Made by a program: the position numbers and the translations under genes. Below are positions 1-5,848 of a DNA stretch of 7,884 bases, in pieces (the first letter of the stretch is position 1; each line of letters opens with the position of its first letter). Under the pieces are notes generated by a model. The model saw nothing but the letters and a program-made list of their open reading frames with translations, had not been told where the DNA came from and did not search any database. The stretch spans positions 1 through 7,884 of the forward strand of contig DAXB01000091.1 in NCBI GenBank assembly GCA_002506175.1, given 5' to 3'. Origin of the DNA: Methanomassiliicoccaceae archaeon UBA113. Lineage in GTDB: Archaea > Thermoplasmatota > Thermoplasmata > Methanomassiliicoccales > Methanomethylophilaceae.

Positions 1-18
1 TCGATTCGTCGAAGAGGC
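1..18 (-). repeat. Left-edge copy of an 18-base inverted repeat
   Basis: The first 18 bases are the exact reverse complement of 7861-7878. Read outwards (minus strand here) the sequence is GCCTCTTCGACGAATCGA, the same as the outward reading at the right edge. The match stops at base 19, so the repeat has a sharp inner border. This is what one expects if the contig is flanked by two inverted copies of a multi-copy element or duplicated gene at which assembly stopped. In the frame starting at base 2 the plus strand reads RFVEEA and runs to a TAA at 68-70, so it could instead be the tail of a truncated gene. The nature of the repeat cannot be decided from 18 bases. Confidence 0.75.
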
Positions 19-92
19 TATTATTTTCTTTTCAAAATGGATGCATGCGGATACTTTTTCCCATCAATAATTTATATCCAGCAAATGTGTTG

Positions 93-100
93 GATATATT
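93..100 (+). promoter_or_regulatory. TATA box of the zinc-ribbon gene
   Basis: GATATATT is centred about 22 bases before the ATG at 119, the spacing expected for an archaeal promoter giving a leaderless transcript. A second TATA-like stretch lies at 69-77. The surrounding bases 19-106 are AT-rich and show no other convincing feature. Confidence 0.45.
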
Positions 101-118
101 ATCCAATTGGTGGAGGAA

Positions 119-517
119 ATGGACGTCATTCAAAGGGAGAAACATTGCGGACGGTGCGGTTACTCATGGGTGAGCCCTGTAGACAAACCGGCGCGCTGTC
201 CACACTGCGGAACATATCACTGGTATGGTGAATCCATCACATACTCGTGCCTTGCATGCGGCCATTCTTGGTTCTCCAGGACCAACTCGACCCCTACAAG
301 ATGTCCCAAATGCAAGACCCGCTCCTGGAATTCCGAACCAAAAAGATACCATGTCAACAGAATTGATTCCAACAGCATCGAGGTAAAAACTCTACTGGAC
401 ATGTACAACAACGGGATGGGTTGCATCTCCATATCGATCAATACGGGATTGCCGCTGGCAAGAGTGATTGATACCATAAGAGTATCTGTATGCAACGGTC
501 AAACGCCTAGAATGTGA
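119..517 (+). CDS. Small double zinc-ribbon protein with C-terminal helix-turn-helix-like region
   Basis: I do not recognise a named family. The 132-residue product (from the ATG at 119) has two successive zinc ribbons with the same plan: Cys10/Cys13 with Cys27/Cys30, then Cys44/Cys47 with Cys62/Cys65. Each repeat reads CxxCG(Y/H)SW, then (P)xRCPxC, then a Trp, so the second looks like an internal duplication of the first. The last 50 residues, containing MYNNGMGCISISINTG and then LARVIDTIR, look like a helix-turn-helix of the sigma-region-4 or resolvase type. There is no signal peptide or membrane segment. A DNA- or RNA-binding regulator is inferred. Start choice: TTG at 107 and GTG at 110 are in frame, but the ATG sits 22 bases from a TATA box; the GGAGG at 112-116 is too close to it to act as a normal ribosome site. 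It stands alone, convergent with the rib operon. Confidence 0.8.
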   Translation: MDVIQREKHCGRCGYSWVSPVDKPARCPHCGTYHWYGESITYSCLACGHSWFSRTNSTPTRCPKCKTRSWNSEPKRYHVNRIDSNSIEVKTLLDMYNNGMGCISISINTGLPLARVIDTIRVSVCNGQTPRM

Positions 518-523
518 ACTTAG

Positions 524-549
524 AAAAAGGTGCGGGGACATGCCCCGCA
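524..549 (-). terminator. Hairpin terminator between the convergent zinc-ribbon gene and ribH
   Basis: TGCGGGG at 531-537 pairs perfectly with CCCCGCA at 543-549 around the 5-base loop ACATG. Read on the minus strand the stem is followed by CC and five Ts (524-528), giving a classic terminator 8 bases after the ribH stop codon. On the plus strand it is followed by ATGGTTTT, so it may also stop transcription of the zinc-ribbon gene. Confidence 0.65.
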
Positions 550-556
550 ATGGTTT

Positions 557-967
557 TCACTCCAGCCTCTGGAGCATCTTGACTACGGCATCGACTACGT
601 CTCTGCCTTTCTCTATCCTGTCCATGGCCTGGAGTTCGGTCATCCCGGGCCCTGTCACGCCGAATCCGACCGGTTTTCCGTACTCAAGACCGAGGTCCAT
701 GATCTTCCTCGAAGCCTGTCCGATTACTACCTCGTCGTGCTTGGTCTCTCCGGTGATTACCGCACCGAGCGTGATGACCGCATCTATGTCCTTATCCTCG
801 AGGAGCTTCTTCACTGCCATGGGAATCTCGAAGCATCCGGGCACCTTGATCTCCTTGGATATCTTGACGCCGAGGAAATCTGCCTCTGCCTTAGCCCTCT
901 CGAGCATTAGGGATGTTACCTCGTAATTGAACTCTGCCACAACGGCTCCAATCTTGTATGCTTTCAT
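557..967 (-). CDS. ribH: 6,7-dimethyl-8-ribityllumazine synthase (lumazine synthase)
   Basis: RibH condenses 5-amino-6-ribitylaminouracil with 3,4-dihydroxy-2-butanone 4-phosphate to give the lumazine precursor of riboflavin; it is a cytosolic enzyme forming pentamers or 60-mer shells. The 136-residue chain is of normal length for an archaeal RibH. Family marks seen: the substrate-stacking FN at residues 13-14, VPGCFEIP at 42-49, LGAVITGETKHDEV at 67-80 with the likely catalytic His77, GFGVTGPGMT at 101-110, and Arg117 in the phosphate-binding segment. It is the last gene of the operon. Start: GAGGT (974-978, overlapping the ribC stop codon) lies 6 bases before the ATG, which fixes the start; only 9 bases separate it from ribC. 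The terminator hairpin follows directly. Confidence 0.96.
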   Translation of the reverse strand: MKAYKIGAVVAEFNYEVTSLMLERAKAEADFLGVKISKEIKVPGCFEIPMAVKKLLEDKDIDAVITLGAVITGETKHDEVVIGQASRKIMDLGLEYGKPVGFGVTGPGMTELQAMDRIEKGRDVVDAVVKMLQRLE

Positions 968-976
968 TTCAATACC

Positions 977-1447
977 TCATCTGTATCTTACGGGACCTTT
1001 GTCGGCGAATCCCTGCCTGAGACCGGTTCCTGCCCTCTTAGTAAGACTGTCCGGGCGGAACAGCAGGTCGTAAACGTTTAATGCGTGCTCCCTGGCTCTG
1101 CTGTCGGCCAGGAACGCCAATTCATCGTCATCCTTGGCTTCATCCTCATGGACGAATACCTCGATGATATGCTTGTTAGTCATCAGCTGTGCGCGGATCA
1201 ATCCGGTCGATGCCTCATGTGCGCACATCTTGTCCTTCTGCATCGGACCTGGCATTCCCAGTGCCATCACGATATCGCAGTTCTGCTCTTCTATGAGCTT
1301 CTTGCATGCCACCGGGAGATCCTTTACACCCGGAACCGTGTATCTTATGATTCTGAATCCTGTCCCCGCGTGCTGGAGCTCGTCAATAGCCGAGTGTCCC
1401 ATATCGTATCTGGCGAATGTCGTGTCAGCTATCCCTATGATCTTCAT
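977..1447 (-). CDS. ribC: Archaeal-type riboflavin synthase
   Basis: This enzyme makes riboflavin by dismutation of two 6,7-dimethyl-8-ribityllumazine molecules, returning one pyrimidine to RibH. The 156-residue product is the archaeal form, which is related to lumazine synthase and not to the bacterial RibE trimer. Diagnostic stretches: IADTTFARYDMG at 6-17, YTVPGVKDLPVACKKL at 36-51, MALGMPG at 61-67, KDKMCAHEAS at 71-80, LMTNKHIIEVFVHEDEAK at 88-105, and a C-terminal AGTGLRQGF. The frame stays open upstream to 1510, but the family begins MKIIGIADTTF, so I place the start at 1447. Its ATG overlaps the ribL stop codon in an ATGA, indicating translational coupling; a GGAGAT ribosome site lies about 9 bases ahead within ribL. 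Confidence 0.95.
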   Translation of the reverse strand: MKIIGIADTTFARYDMGHSAIDELQHAGTGFRIIRYTVPGVKDLPVACKKLIEEQNCDIVMALGMPGPMQKDKMCAHEASTGLIRAQLMTNKHIIEVFVHEDEAKDDDELAFLADSRAREHALNVYDLLFRPDSLTKRAGTGLRQGFADKGPVRYR

Positions 1448-1869
1448 TGCGAACCCATCTCCCTTATCTTGGAAACTATGCGCCTTGTGGCGTTGAGATC
1501 CTCCGCACACTCCGTCGCGCGGACGACCTTTATTCCTTTGAATCCTTTGGACTCGAGCTCTTCCTCCAGGTCCTTCTCGCTGAATATCTGGTCGAATCCG
1601 AGCACTATTATGTCCGGCTTAACCCTGGCGACTGTCTCGAACATGTCGCCCTGATTGCCTATTACCACCTCATCCACAGGTTTGAGGGCACCTACGATGG
1701 CCGCCCTCATAGCCTCTGGTGTGATGGGTTCGTGTTTATTCTTCCTGACGGTGGCATCGCATGCTACGACCACTGTGAGATGATCCCCCATGGCCTTCGC
1801 CTGGTTCAGATAGGATATGTGACCCGTATGAATCAGGTCGAAGACTCCGGACGCCATCACTCTGACCAT
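1444..1869 (-). CDS. ribL: Archaeal FAD synthetase (FMN adenylyltransferase)
   Basis: RibL transfers AMP from ATP to FMN to make FAD and pyrophosphate; this stand-alone cytidylyltransferase-like enzyme replaces the adenylyltransferase half of bacterial RibF. The 141 residues match the archaeal family in length. Seen: the nucleotidyltransferase opening GVFDLIHTGH at residues 8-17 with the HxGH motif at 14-17, VVACDATVRKNK at 34-45, a central VDEVVIGN, and IIVLGFDQ at 87-94. Cysteines are at 37 and 121. The start is fixed by the conserved distance to HxGH and by GGAG 7 bases before the ATG. It lies 1 base after ribB and overlaps ribC by 4 bases. The riboflavin kinase that must supply its FMN substrate is not in this window. 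A glycerol-3-phosphate cytidylyltransferase is a distant alternative; context favours RibL. Confidence 0.92.
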   Translation of the reverse strand: MVRVMASGVFDLIHTGHISYLNQAKAMGDHLTVVVACDATVRKNKHEPITPEAMRAAIVGALKPVDEVVIGNQGDMFETVARVKPDIIVLGFDQIFSEKDLEEELESKGFKGIKVVRATECAEDLNATRRIVSKIREMGSQ

Positions 1870-1870
1870 A

Positions 1871-2578
1871 TCAAAGCTCCGGATGAGTGGTCTTGAACTC
1901 TTTCCACTTGGCGATTACCTCTGTACCGTCTATGATACTGATGCCGTGGGCATCCGCGTACTCCTTGACGCTTGCCTTGGGCCTGGACCCGAAGTCATCG
2001 CCCATCATCTCGCAGATAGTAGCTGAAGGCGTCACACCTGCCATATACATCAGCGCGGTACAGAGCTCGGTGTGTCCGAAACGTGTCTCGAGGATTCTCT
2101 CCGATGTGTTGAGGAGATGGATGTGACCTGGAGCTCTGAAATTCTCCCCGATGTCCTTCCTGATGTCCTCGAGAGGTTTGTCCTGGAAGATGACCTTGGC
2201 ATACTCTGATGCTGTCAGGGCACGGTCCTTGTCGGTGATTCCTGTGTATGTCTTCCTGTGGTTTATCGTCAATCCGAACGATGATTTCGTCCTGTCGTAA
2301 GGTATGTCGGTGGGAGCCATCGCTCTGAGAAGCGGATACTTCTCCGCATCATCCCAATAGACGTCCGACATGAATGGGAGTCCGAGATCCATTGCCAATT
2401 TGTACGGCGTGGTGACGCATATGAGTCCTCCTGCATCCTTCCTCATCTGCTGGATGACCGCGGGCGTGACGAACTCGCTGGCGACGGTGAGGTCGCATTC
2501 CCTCTCCCTGTCGTCGAAATCGTATACGAGTATCGGCTTACCGTTCCTGATATCCTCAAGAATCTTCTCGAATTCCAT
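1871..2578 (-). CDS. ribB: 3,4-dihydroxy-2-butanone 4-phosphate synthase
   Basis: RibB converts ribulose 5-phosphate to formate plus the four-carbon unit that RibH adds to the pyrimidine; it needs Mg2+. The 235-residue protein is the single-domain archaeal form with no fused GTP cyclohydrolase II. Catalytic landmarks: the acidic loop DDRERECDL at 22-30 (Arg24, Glu25, Glu27, Asp29), Thr112-Gly-Ile-Thr114 with Asp116 and Arg119, FRAPGHIHLL at 147-156, and the metal-binding FGHTEL at 167-172 with His169 and Glu171, then Glu190. It is the first gene of the operon and starts close behind a TATA box. There is no good ribosome site ahead of the ATG, unlike the downstream genes, which suggests a very short leader or none. 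Confidence 0.96.
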   Translation of the reverse strand: MEFEKILEDIRNGKPILVYDFDDRERECDLTVASEFVTPAVIQQMRKDAGGLICVTTPYKLAMDLGLPFMSDVYWDDAEKYPLLRAMAPTDIPYDRTKSSFGLTINHRKTYTGITDKDRALTASEYAKVIFQDKPLEDIRKDIGENFRAPGHIHLLNTSERILETRFGHTELCTALMYMAGVTPSATICEMMGDDFGSRPKASVKEYADAHGISIIDGTEVIAKWKEFKTTHPEL

Positions 2579-2603
2579 TTAACCACTGGTCTATGAATCC
2601 GCC

Positions 2604-2618
2604 GTATATGTAATAAAA
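2604..2618 (-). promoter_or_regulatory. Promoter of the ribB-ribL-ribC-ribH operon
   Basis: Read on the minus strand, TTTTATTA (2611-2618) and CATATAC (2604-2610) form an AT-rich TATA region 26-40 bases before the ribB ATG. The nearer element would give an almost leaderless mRNA, the farther one a leader of about 10 bases. Confidence 0.5.
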
Positions 2619-2622
2619 AGAC

Positions 2623-2646
2623 GGTAACTACCACGATTTTGGTAAC
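2623..2646. promoter_or_regulatory. Operator-like cluster of GGTA half-sites upstream of ribB
   Basis: Directly behind the TATA region three copies of GGTA(AC) occur: GGTAAC at 2623-2628, an inverted copy read as TACC at 2629-2632, and GGTAAC at 2641-2646. They form two palindromes, GGTA-AC-TACC and TACCA-N6-TGGTA (2629-2644). The position suits a repressor acting on the rib operon. In archaea the known candidate is RbkR, a regulator fused to riboflavin kinase. The match to any RbkR consensus is untested. Confidence 0.4.
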
Positions 2647-2668
2647 AGTTTGAATCTGGCAGCTCGGG

Positions 2669-4012
2669 TCACTCGGACCTGTCTCTCAGAGACATTCCCC
2701 TTGTCTCACTTCCGAACAGCAGGATGATCACCGCGACGAATGCGAACACCAATGACAAAAGTATGAATACCAGGGTGAAACCGTGCTCCATGCCGAATGC
2801 ACTGTACAGGACGGGCACGATGAACGGCGCGATGAACGCACCTATACGGCCGAACGCGGAACTCCATCCGGAACCTGCACCGCGAATATCCGTCGGATAC
2901 ACCTCGGGCGTGTAAGAATAGACGGACCCCCATGATCCGAGCGCGAAGAAGTACAGCAAACATCCTGCAGCCAGGATCTGAGATTCCGATCCGGCGCATC
3001 CGAAGAACCAGGCCGCGACTGCCGTTCCTGCGAAGAACAATATCAGCGTAGGCTTGCGCCCTATCCTCTCTATGAGATATGCGGCCGAGAAGTAACCCGG
3101 AAGCTGGGCTATGCACATGATAACCGTGTATCCGAAGCTTTTGACGATGTCGAATCCTTGCTCCGTGAGCAATGTAGGCGTCCATAAAACGAATCCATAA
3201 TATCCGAAGTTCACACCGAACCAGATAACCCATATCACCGCAGTGCTGCGACGGTGCTCCTTGGTCCAGATACTGAGCAGCCCGTCGTACCATGACCTCT
3301 TCTCCGGTTCGACATACGGCTCATCCCCTCTCACCGATTCCAAGCCTGCGGCGGACTCGAAGGAAGATACGATCTTCTCCGCCTCATCATACCTTCCCCT
3401 GACCTCCAGATATCTCGGCGATTCGGGGACAAGGAAACGCAAAACGGCTGCGAACAGTGCAGGGACAGCTCCTATGAAGAATGCGGCACGCCAACCGTAC
3501 ACCGGGATCGCAAGGAAGGCCACCAGGGATGCTATCAGCCACCCCCATGCCCAGAAACTCTCCACCAGGACGACGTTGCGTCCCCTGCTGGCTTTGGGCG
3601 ACAGCTCACTTGCCAATGTAATCGCCGCTGGAAGCTCCCCTCCGAGTCCGAAACCTGTGATGAAACGGAATATCAGCAACATCCAATAATTCGTGGCCAA
3701 TCCGCACAGGACGCTTCCGATAGTGAATATCAGAAGCGTAGAGAGGATGACCGTGCGCCTTCCGTAGCGGTCCGAGATGAGTCCGGACAATGCCGCCCCG
3801 ACGATCATTCCGAGAACACCGGAGCTCGTGAGCCAGCTGAGCTCGTACTTTGTAAGCTCCCAATCCTTGCCGATTGCGGCTATGACTCCGCTGATCATAC
3901 CCTGATCCATGGAATCGAACATCAATCCCAATCCGATGATGATCAGAACACCCCAGGTCTTCCTGGTCATAGGAAGCGACTCGAGACGTTCAGATAATCC
4001 GGCCATAGTCAT
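2669..4012 (-). CDS. MFS transporter, NiaP/sugar-porter-like (possible niacin carrier)
   Basis: A 447-residue integral membrane carrier with the usual 12-helix MFS plan. Seen: MFDSMDQG at 31-38 in helix 1, the motif-A loop GLISDRYGRR at 77-86, RFITGFGLGGELPAA at 116-130, VLVESFWAWGWL at 148-159, ESPRYL at 197-202, the second-half loop IERIGRK at 314-320, and YTPEVYPTDIRGAGSG at 367-382. By memory of family sequences, the GLGGELP, ESFWAxGWL, AQLPGYFSAA and YTPExYPT stretches resemble Bacillus subtilis NiaP, a niacin transporter, more than sugar porters. The substrate here is inference; aromatic acids or other vitamins remain possible. GAGGT lies 8 bases before the ATG, which fixes the start over the ATG two codons on. 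It lies between the symporter and the rib operon on the same strand but is separated from each by non-coding sequence. Confidence 0.88.
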   Translation of the reverse strand: MTMAGLSERLESLPMTRKTWGVLIIIGLGLMFDSMDQGMISGVIAAIGKDWELTKYELSWLTSSGVLGMIVGAALSGLISDRYGRRTVILSTLLIFTIGSVLCGLATNYWMLLIFRFITGFGLGGELPAAITLASELSPKASRGRNVVLVESFWAWGWLIASLVAFLAIPVYGWRAAFFIGAVPALFAAVLRFLVPESPRYLEVRGRYDEAEKIVSSFESAAGLESVRGDEPYVEPEKRSWYDGLLSIWTKEHRRSTAVIWVIWFGVNFGYYGFVLWTPTLLTEQGFDIVKSFGYTVIMCIAQLPGYFSAAYLIERIGRKPTLILFFAGTAVAAWFFGCAGSESQILAAGCLLYFFALGSWGSVYSYTPEVYPTDIRGAGSGWSSAFGRIGAFIAPFIVPVLYSAFGMEHGFTLVFILLSLVFAFVAVIILLFGSETRGMSLRDRSE

Positions 4013-4020
4013 TCGCTACG

Positions 4021-4025
4021 ACCTC
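4021..4025 (-). promoter_or_regulatory. Shine-Dalgarno site of the MFS gene
   Basis: GAGGT (minus strand) sits 8 bases ahead of the ATG at 4012. It decides between two nearby in-frame ATGs and implies a leadered mRNA, unlike the other promoter-proximal genes here. Confidence 0.55.
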
Positions 4026-4034
4026 ATGATTTTA

Positions 4035-4047
4035 CTCTTAAAAAAAG
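4035..4047 (-). promoter_or_regulatory. T-rich tract: MFS promoter and/or terminator of the upstream symporter transcript
   Basis: On the minus strand CTTTTTTTAAGAG contains seven Ts running into a TATA-like TTTAAG, 23-35 bases before the MFS start. The T-run alone could end the upstream symporter transcript, since archaeal polymerase stops at oligo-T. The TATA-like part could drive the MFS gene with a leader short enough to still hold the ribosome site. The two roles cannot be separated here. Confidence 0.35.
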
Positions 4048-4106
4048 GCATCCGACATACGGCAACATCGACTCGAACAGAGGTGCGTTGCAGGCTCTAT
4101 AGAACA

Positions 4107-4136
4107 TCCGGTGCCGGGGCCTTCCCCGGCATCGGA
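4107..4136 (-). terminator. Long GC-rich hairpin between the symporter and MFS genes
   Basis: TCCGGTGCCGGGG (4107-4119) pairs with CCCCGGCATCGGA (4124-4136) around the loop CCTT: 13 positions with one G/T mismatch that becomes a G-U wobble in plus-strand RNA. It begins 38 bases after the symporter stop codon. No T-run follows it closely on the minus strand, so it is only a candidate terminator; it could equally protect the 3' end of the mRNA or be a short dispersed palindromic element. Confidence 0.45.
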
Positions 4137-4174
4137 CGGGATGTAAATCGTTTTTGACTGATGATGCTCGGTTC

Positions 4175-5569
4175 TCAGAAGAACGCCATCAGACCTGTAA
4201 TCAGGATGACCGTCAGGATGATCGGACAGATGTACTGGATCATGATGTTGAAAATCGGCTTCAGTCTGAACTGGGCTGTTCCTCCCTGATCGATCTCATC
4301 GTCGATCACTCCGATCTTCACCACGATTCCAATGAACAGACAAGTCAGGATGGCTGTTATGGGCATCAGGATGCTGTTGGTGAGTGAATCGAAGATTCCG
4401 AGCCATCCTGCACCCTGGTCAAGAACACACGGGATATTGAATGGACCGCCTGGGAATCCGAATGTCACGAACAATCCCAACGCAATCAGAAGGAACGACG
4501 ATATCAGGACAGACTTCTTACGCTTGACAATATACGATGCTCCTTTCGACATTCCCTTCTTGTCCTTCAACTTGTCGAATACGACCGACACCACAGTCTC
4601 GAGCAACGATACTGCGGATGTCATAGCTGCGAATATGACAGTCAGATAAAACACCGGCGCCACGAACTCTCCTCCGGGCATCTGTGCGAAGACCTGAGGA
4701 AGGGATGAGAACATCAGACCCATTCCCTGGGAGTCCCCGAATCCGAACATGAATGCCGAGGGGACGATCATGAGTCCGGCGAGGAGCGCCACGCACATGT
4801 CGATCGCGCAGACGCTGAACGCTGATTTCTCGATACTGACCTCCTTCTTCATGTACGAACCGTAGGTAATCATGATACCCATGGCAATCGACATGGAATA
4901 GAAGATCTGGCTGATCGCACCGAGAAGAGTGCTGGACGACAGCTTGCTTATGTCGGGGCTCAGATAGAACGAAATTCCATCCCATATCCCGGGCAGAGTC
5001 ATCTCATATGCAGTGATACCTATGATCAGGACGAGGAGAACGGGCATAAGTACCCTGCTGACCTTCTCGATTCCCTTCGTGACTCCGAGAACGATGCACC
5101 CTATACACATCAACGTGAATACTGCGAACCAGAGTGTGGGTCCTCCTAATCCTCCCTCACCGCCGGTGACGAAGCTCCACCAGTATCCCGGGGTTGCGAT
5201 TGTGGAGAGGTTTCCCGTTACAGATTCGAAGAACCATCCAGTGACCCATCCGCCGATCACACAGTAATACGGCACGATAAGGGCCGGGATGAAAGCAATA
5301 AGGATTCCGATGTGCCTGTGCTTCTCACTGAAATCCATGAACGCGCCGACACAAGATTTCCCGGTCTTCCTTCCGATAGCGATCTCCGCCATCAGAAGCG
5401 ACAATCCGAAAGTGACGGCGAGGACTATGTAAACCAGAACGAAGATTCCTCCTCCGTAGTGGGAGGTGAGGTAGGGGAAACGCCAAAGGTTTCCCAAACC
5501 GACGGCTGACGCGGAGGCCGCCAGGACAAACCCTACTTTGCCGGTAAATGTATCTCTAAGCTTTTCCAT
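4175..5569 (-). CDS. Sodium-dependent transporter of the NSS/SNF family (LeuT-like)
   Basis: A 464-residue membrane symporter that should use the Na+ gradient to import an amino acid or related amine. Seen: the broken first helix with SASAVGLGNLWRFPYL at 19-34, where Asn27 and Arg30 match LeuT numbering; the GGG at 39-41; YYCVIGGW at 101-108 in helix 3; the unwound helix-6 segment QIFYSMSIAMG at 221-231; and FAAMTSAVSLLE at 313-324, where Ala314, Thr317 and Ser318 align by eye with the LeuT Na2-site residues Ala351, Thr354 and Ser355. Both ion site and fold therefore look intact. Length is normal for prokaryotic members. The substrate cannot be read from the sequence. There is no ribosome site; a TATA box 22-31 bases before the ATG points to a leaderless mRNA. 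It is divergent from the DtxR/MntR-like gene across a palindrome-rich region. Confidence 0.94.
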   Translation of the reverse strand: MEKLRDTFTGKVGFVLAASASAVGLGNLWRFPYLTSHYGGGIFVLVYIVLAVTFGLSLLMAEIAIGRKTGKSCVGAFMDFSEKHRHIGILIAFIPALIVPYYCVIGGWVTGWFFESVTGNLSTIATPGYWWSFVTGGEGGLGGPTLWFAVFTLMCIGCIVLGVTKGIEKVSRVLMPVLLVLIIGITAYEMTLPGIWDGISFYLSPDISKLSSSTLLGAISQIFYSMSIAMGIMITYGSYMKKEVSIEKSAFSVCAIDMCVALLAGLMIVPSAFMFGFGDSQGMGLMFSSLPQVFAQMPGGEFVAPVFYLTVIFAAMTSAVSLLETVVSVVFDKLKDKKGMSKGASYIVKRKKSVLISSFLLIALGLFVTFGFPGGPFNIPCVLDQGAGWLGIFDSLTNSILMPITAILTCLFIGIVVKIGVIDDEIDQGGTAQFRLKPIFNIMIQYICPIILTVILITGLMAFF

Positions 5570-5590
5570 AGATTTTCGTTCATATTCCTA

Positions 5591-5600
5591 TTATATTTTA
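5591..5600 (-). promoter_or_regulatory. TATA box of the sodium symporter gene
   Basis: On the minus strand TAAAATATAA is centred 26-27 bases before the ATG at 5569, so transcription should begin at or next to the start codon. No ribosome site is present, which agrees with a leaderless mRNA. Confidence 0.6.
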
Positions 5601-5624
5601 AATTCTTGAAAAAATAGAGCATAT

Positions 5625-5664
5625 TATGTCTAGTAATTTAATAAAGTGTCTGTTATTAGACATA
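5625..5664. promoter_or_regulatory. Operator-like inverted repeat with TGTCT half-sites
   Basis: TATGTCTAGTAA (5625-5636) and TTATTAGACATA (5653-5664) are inverted copies matching at 11 of 12 positions, 16 bases apart. Nested in this is TGTCT-GTTATT-AGACA (5647-5662). The two forward TGTCT copies start at 5627 and 5647, 20 bases or two helix turns apart, so a regulator could bind three half-sites on one DNA face. The block lies 25-64 bases upstream of the symporter TATA box and faces the regulator gene, so an autoregulatory or symporter-controlling site is plausible. Confidence 0.5.
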
Positions 5665-5804
5665 GATTGTTATCAATCGTGAACGACAATACGAATCGTG
5701 GCAAAAAATCAAGCCAAAAAATACGAAAAACATAGTATACAAAATGTTAACAAATAAACAAATGTGTATATTTATGCCAATATGAAATCGAAGCCATAAA
5801 CGGC

Positions 5805-5825
5805 AAATTAGGCGAGTAATTTAAA
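5805..5825 (+). promoter_or_regulatory. Metalloregulator promoter: TATA box inside an inverted repeat
   Basis: TAATTTAAA (5817-5825) is centred about 28 bases before the ATG at 5849 and serves as a TATA box for a leaderless mRNA. AAATTA (5805-5810) and TAATTT (5817-5822) form a perfect inverted repeat with a 6-base spacer, overlapping that TATA box and its upstream recognition region. Binding there would block the transcription factors, as expected for an autorepressor. Confidence 0.45.
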
Positions 5826-5848
5826 CCAACAGCGCATTTCGGATTACA

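Larger units (their letters stand above)
5570..5848. other. AT-rich divergent intergenic region with palindromes and A-tracts
   Basis: This 279-base stretch between the symporter and metalloregulator starts has no credible gene. Besides the two promoters and the inverted repeats listed separately it holds the perfect palindrome GATTG-TTAT-CAATC (5665-5678), a direct repeat AATCGTG at 5675-5681 and 5694-5700, and four A-tracts centred near 5705, 5718, 5728 and 5742 that could bend the DNA. A second TATA-like run, GTATATTTAT, lies at 5766-5775. Its base composition contrasts sharply with the GC-richer genes on both sides. Confidence 0.6.

Noticed and set aside
37..231. 64-codon plus-strand open frame at the left edge
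   Set aside because: It overlaps the zinc-ribbon gene in another frame and its start lies in promoter sequence; no motifs.
1448..1510. N-terminal extension of ribC to 1510
   Set aside because: The extra 21 residues overlap ribL and do not belong to the family, which begins MKIIGIADTTF; the ATGA overlap and the ribosome site favour 1447.
1447..1896. 149-codon open frame opposite ribL
   Set aside because: It covers ribL on the other strand, has no ribosome site or family features, and ribL is clear.
2681..2693. GTCTCT-C-AGAGAC palindrome
   Set aside because: It lies inside the last codons of the MFS gene with a one-base centre, too tight for an RNA hairpin, and no T-run follows.
4060..4085. 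TTCGAGTC on the minus strand, resembling a tRNA T-loop
   Set aside because: The flanking bases do not pair into a T-stem and no anticodon or acceptor arm can be built around it.
4025..4108. 27-codon minus-strand open frame in the symporter-MFS gap
   Set aside because: It has no ribosome site, covers the T-rich tract and has no recognisable composition; a chance frame.
5570..5848. Possible CRISPR array or replication origin in the AT-rich repeats
   Set aside because: The repeats are short, of different sequences and not regularly spaced; no cas, orc1/cdc6 or long direct repeats are present.
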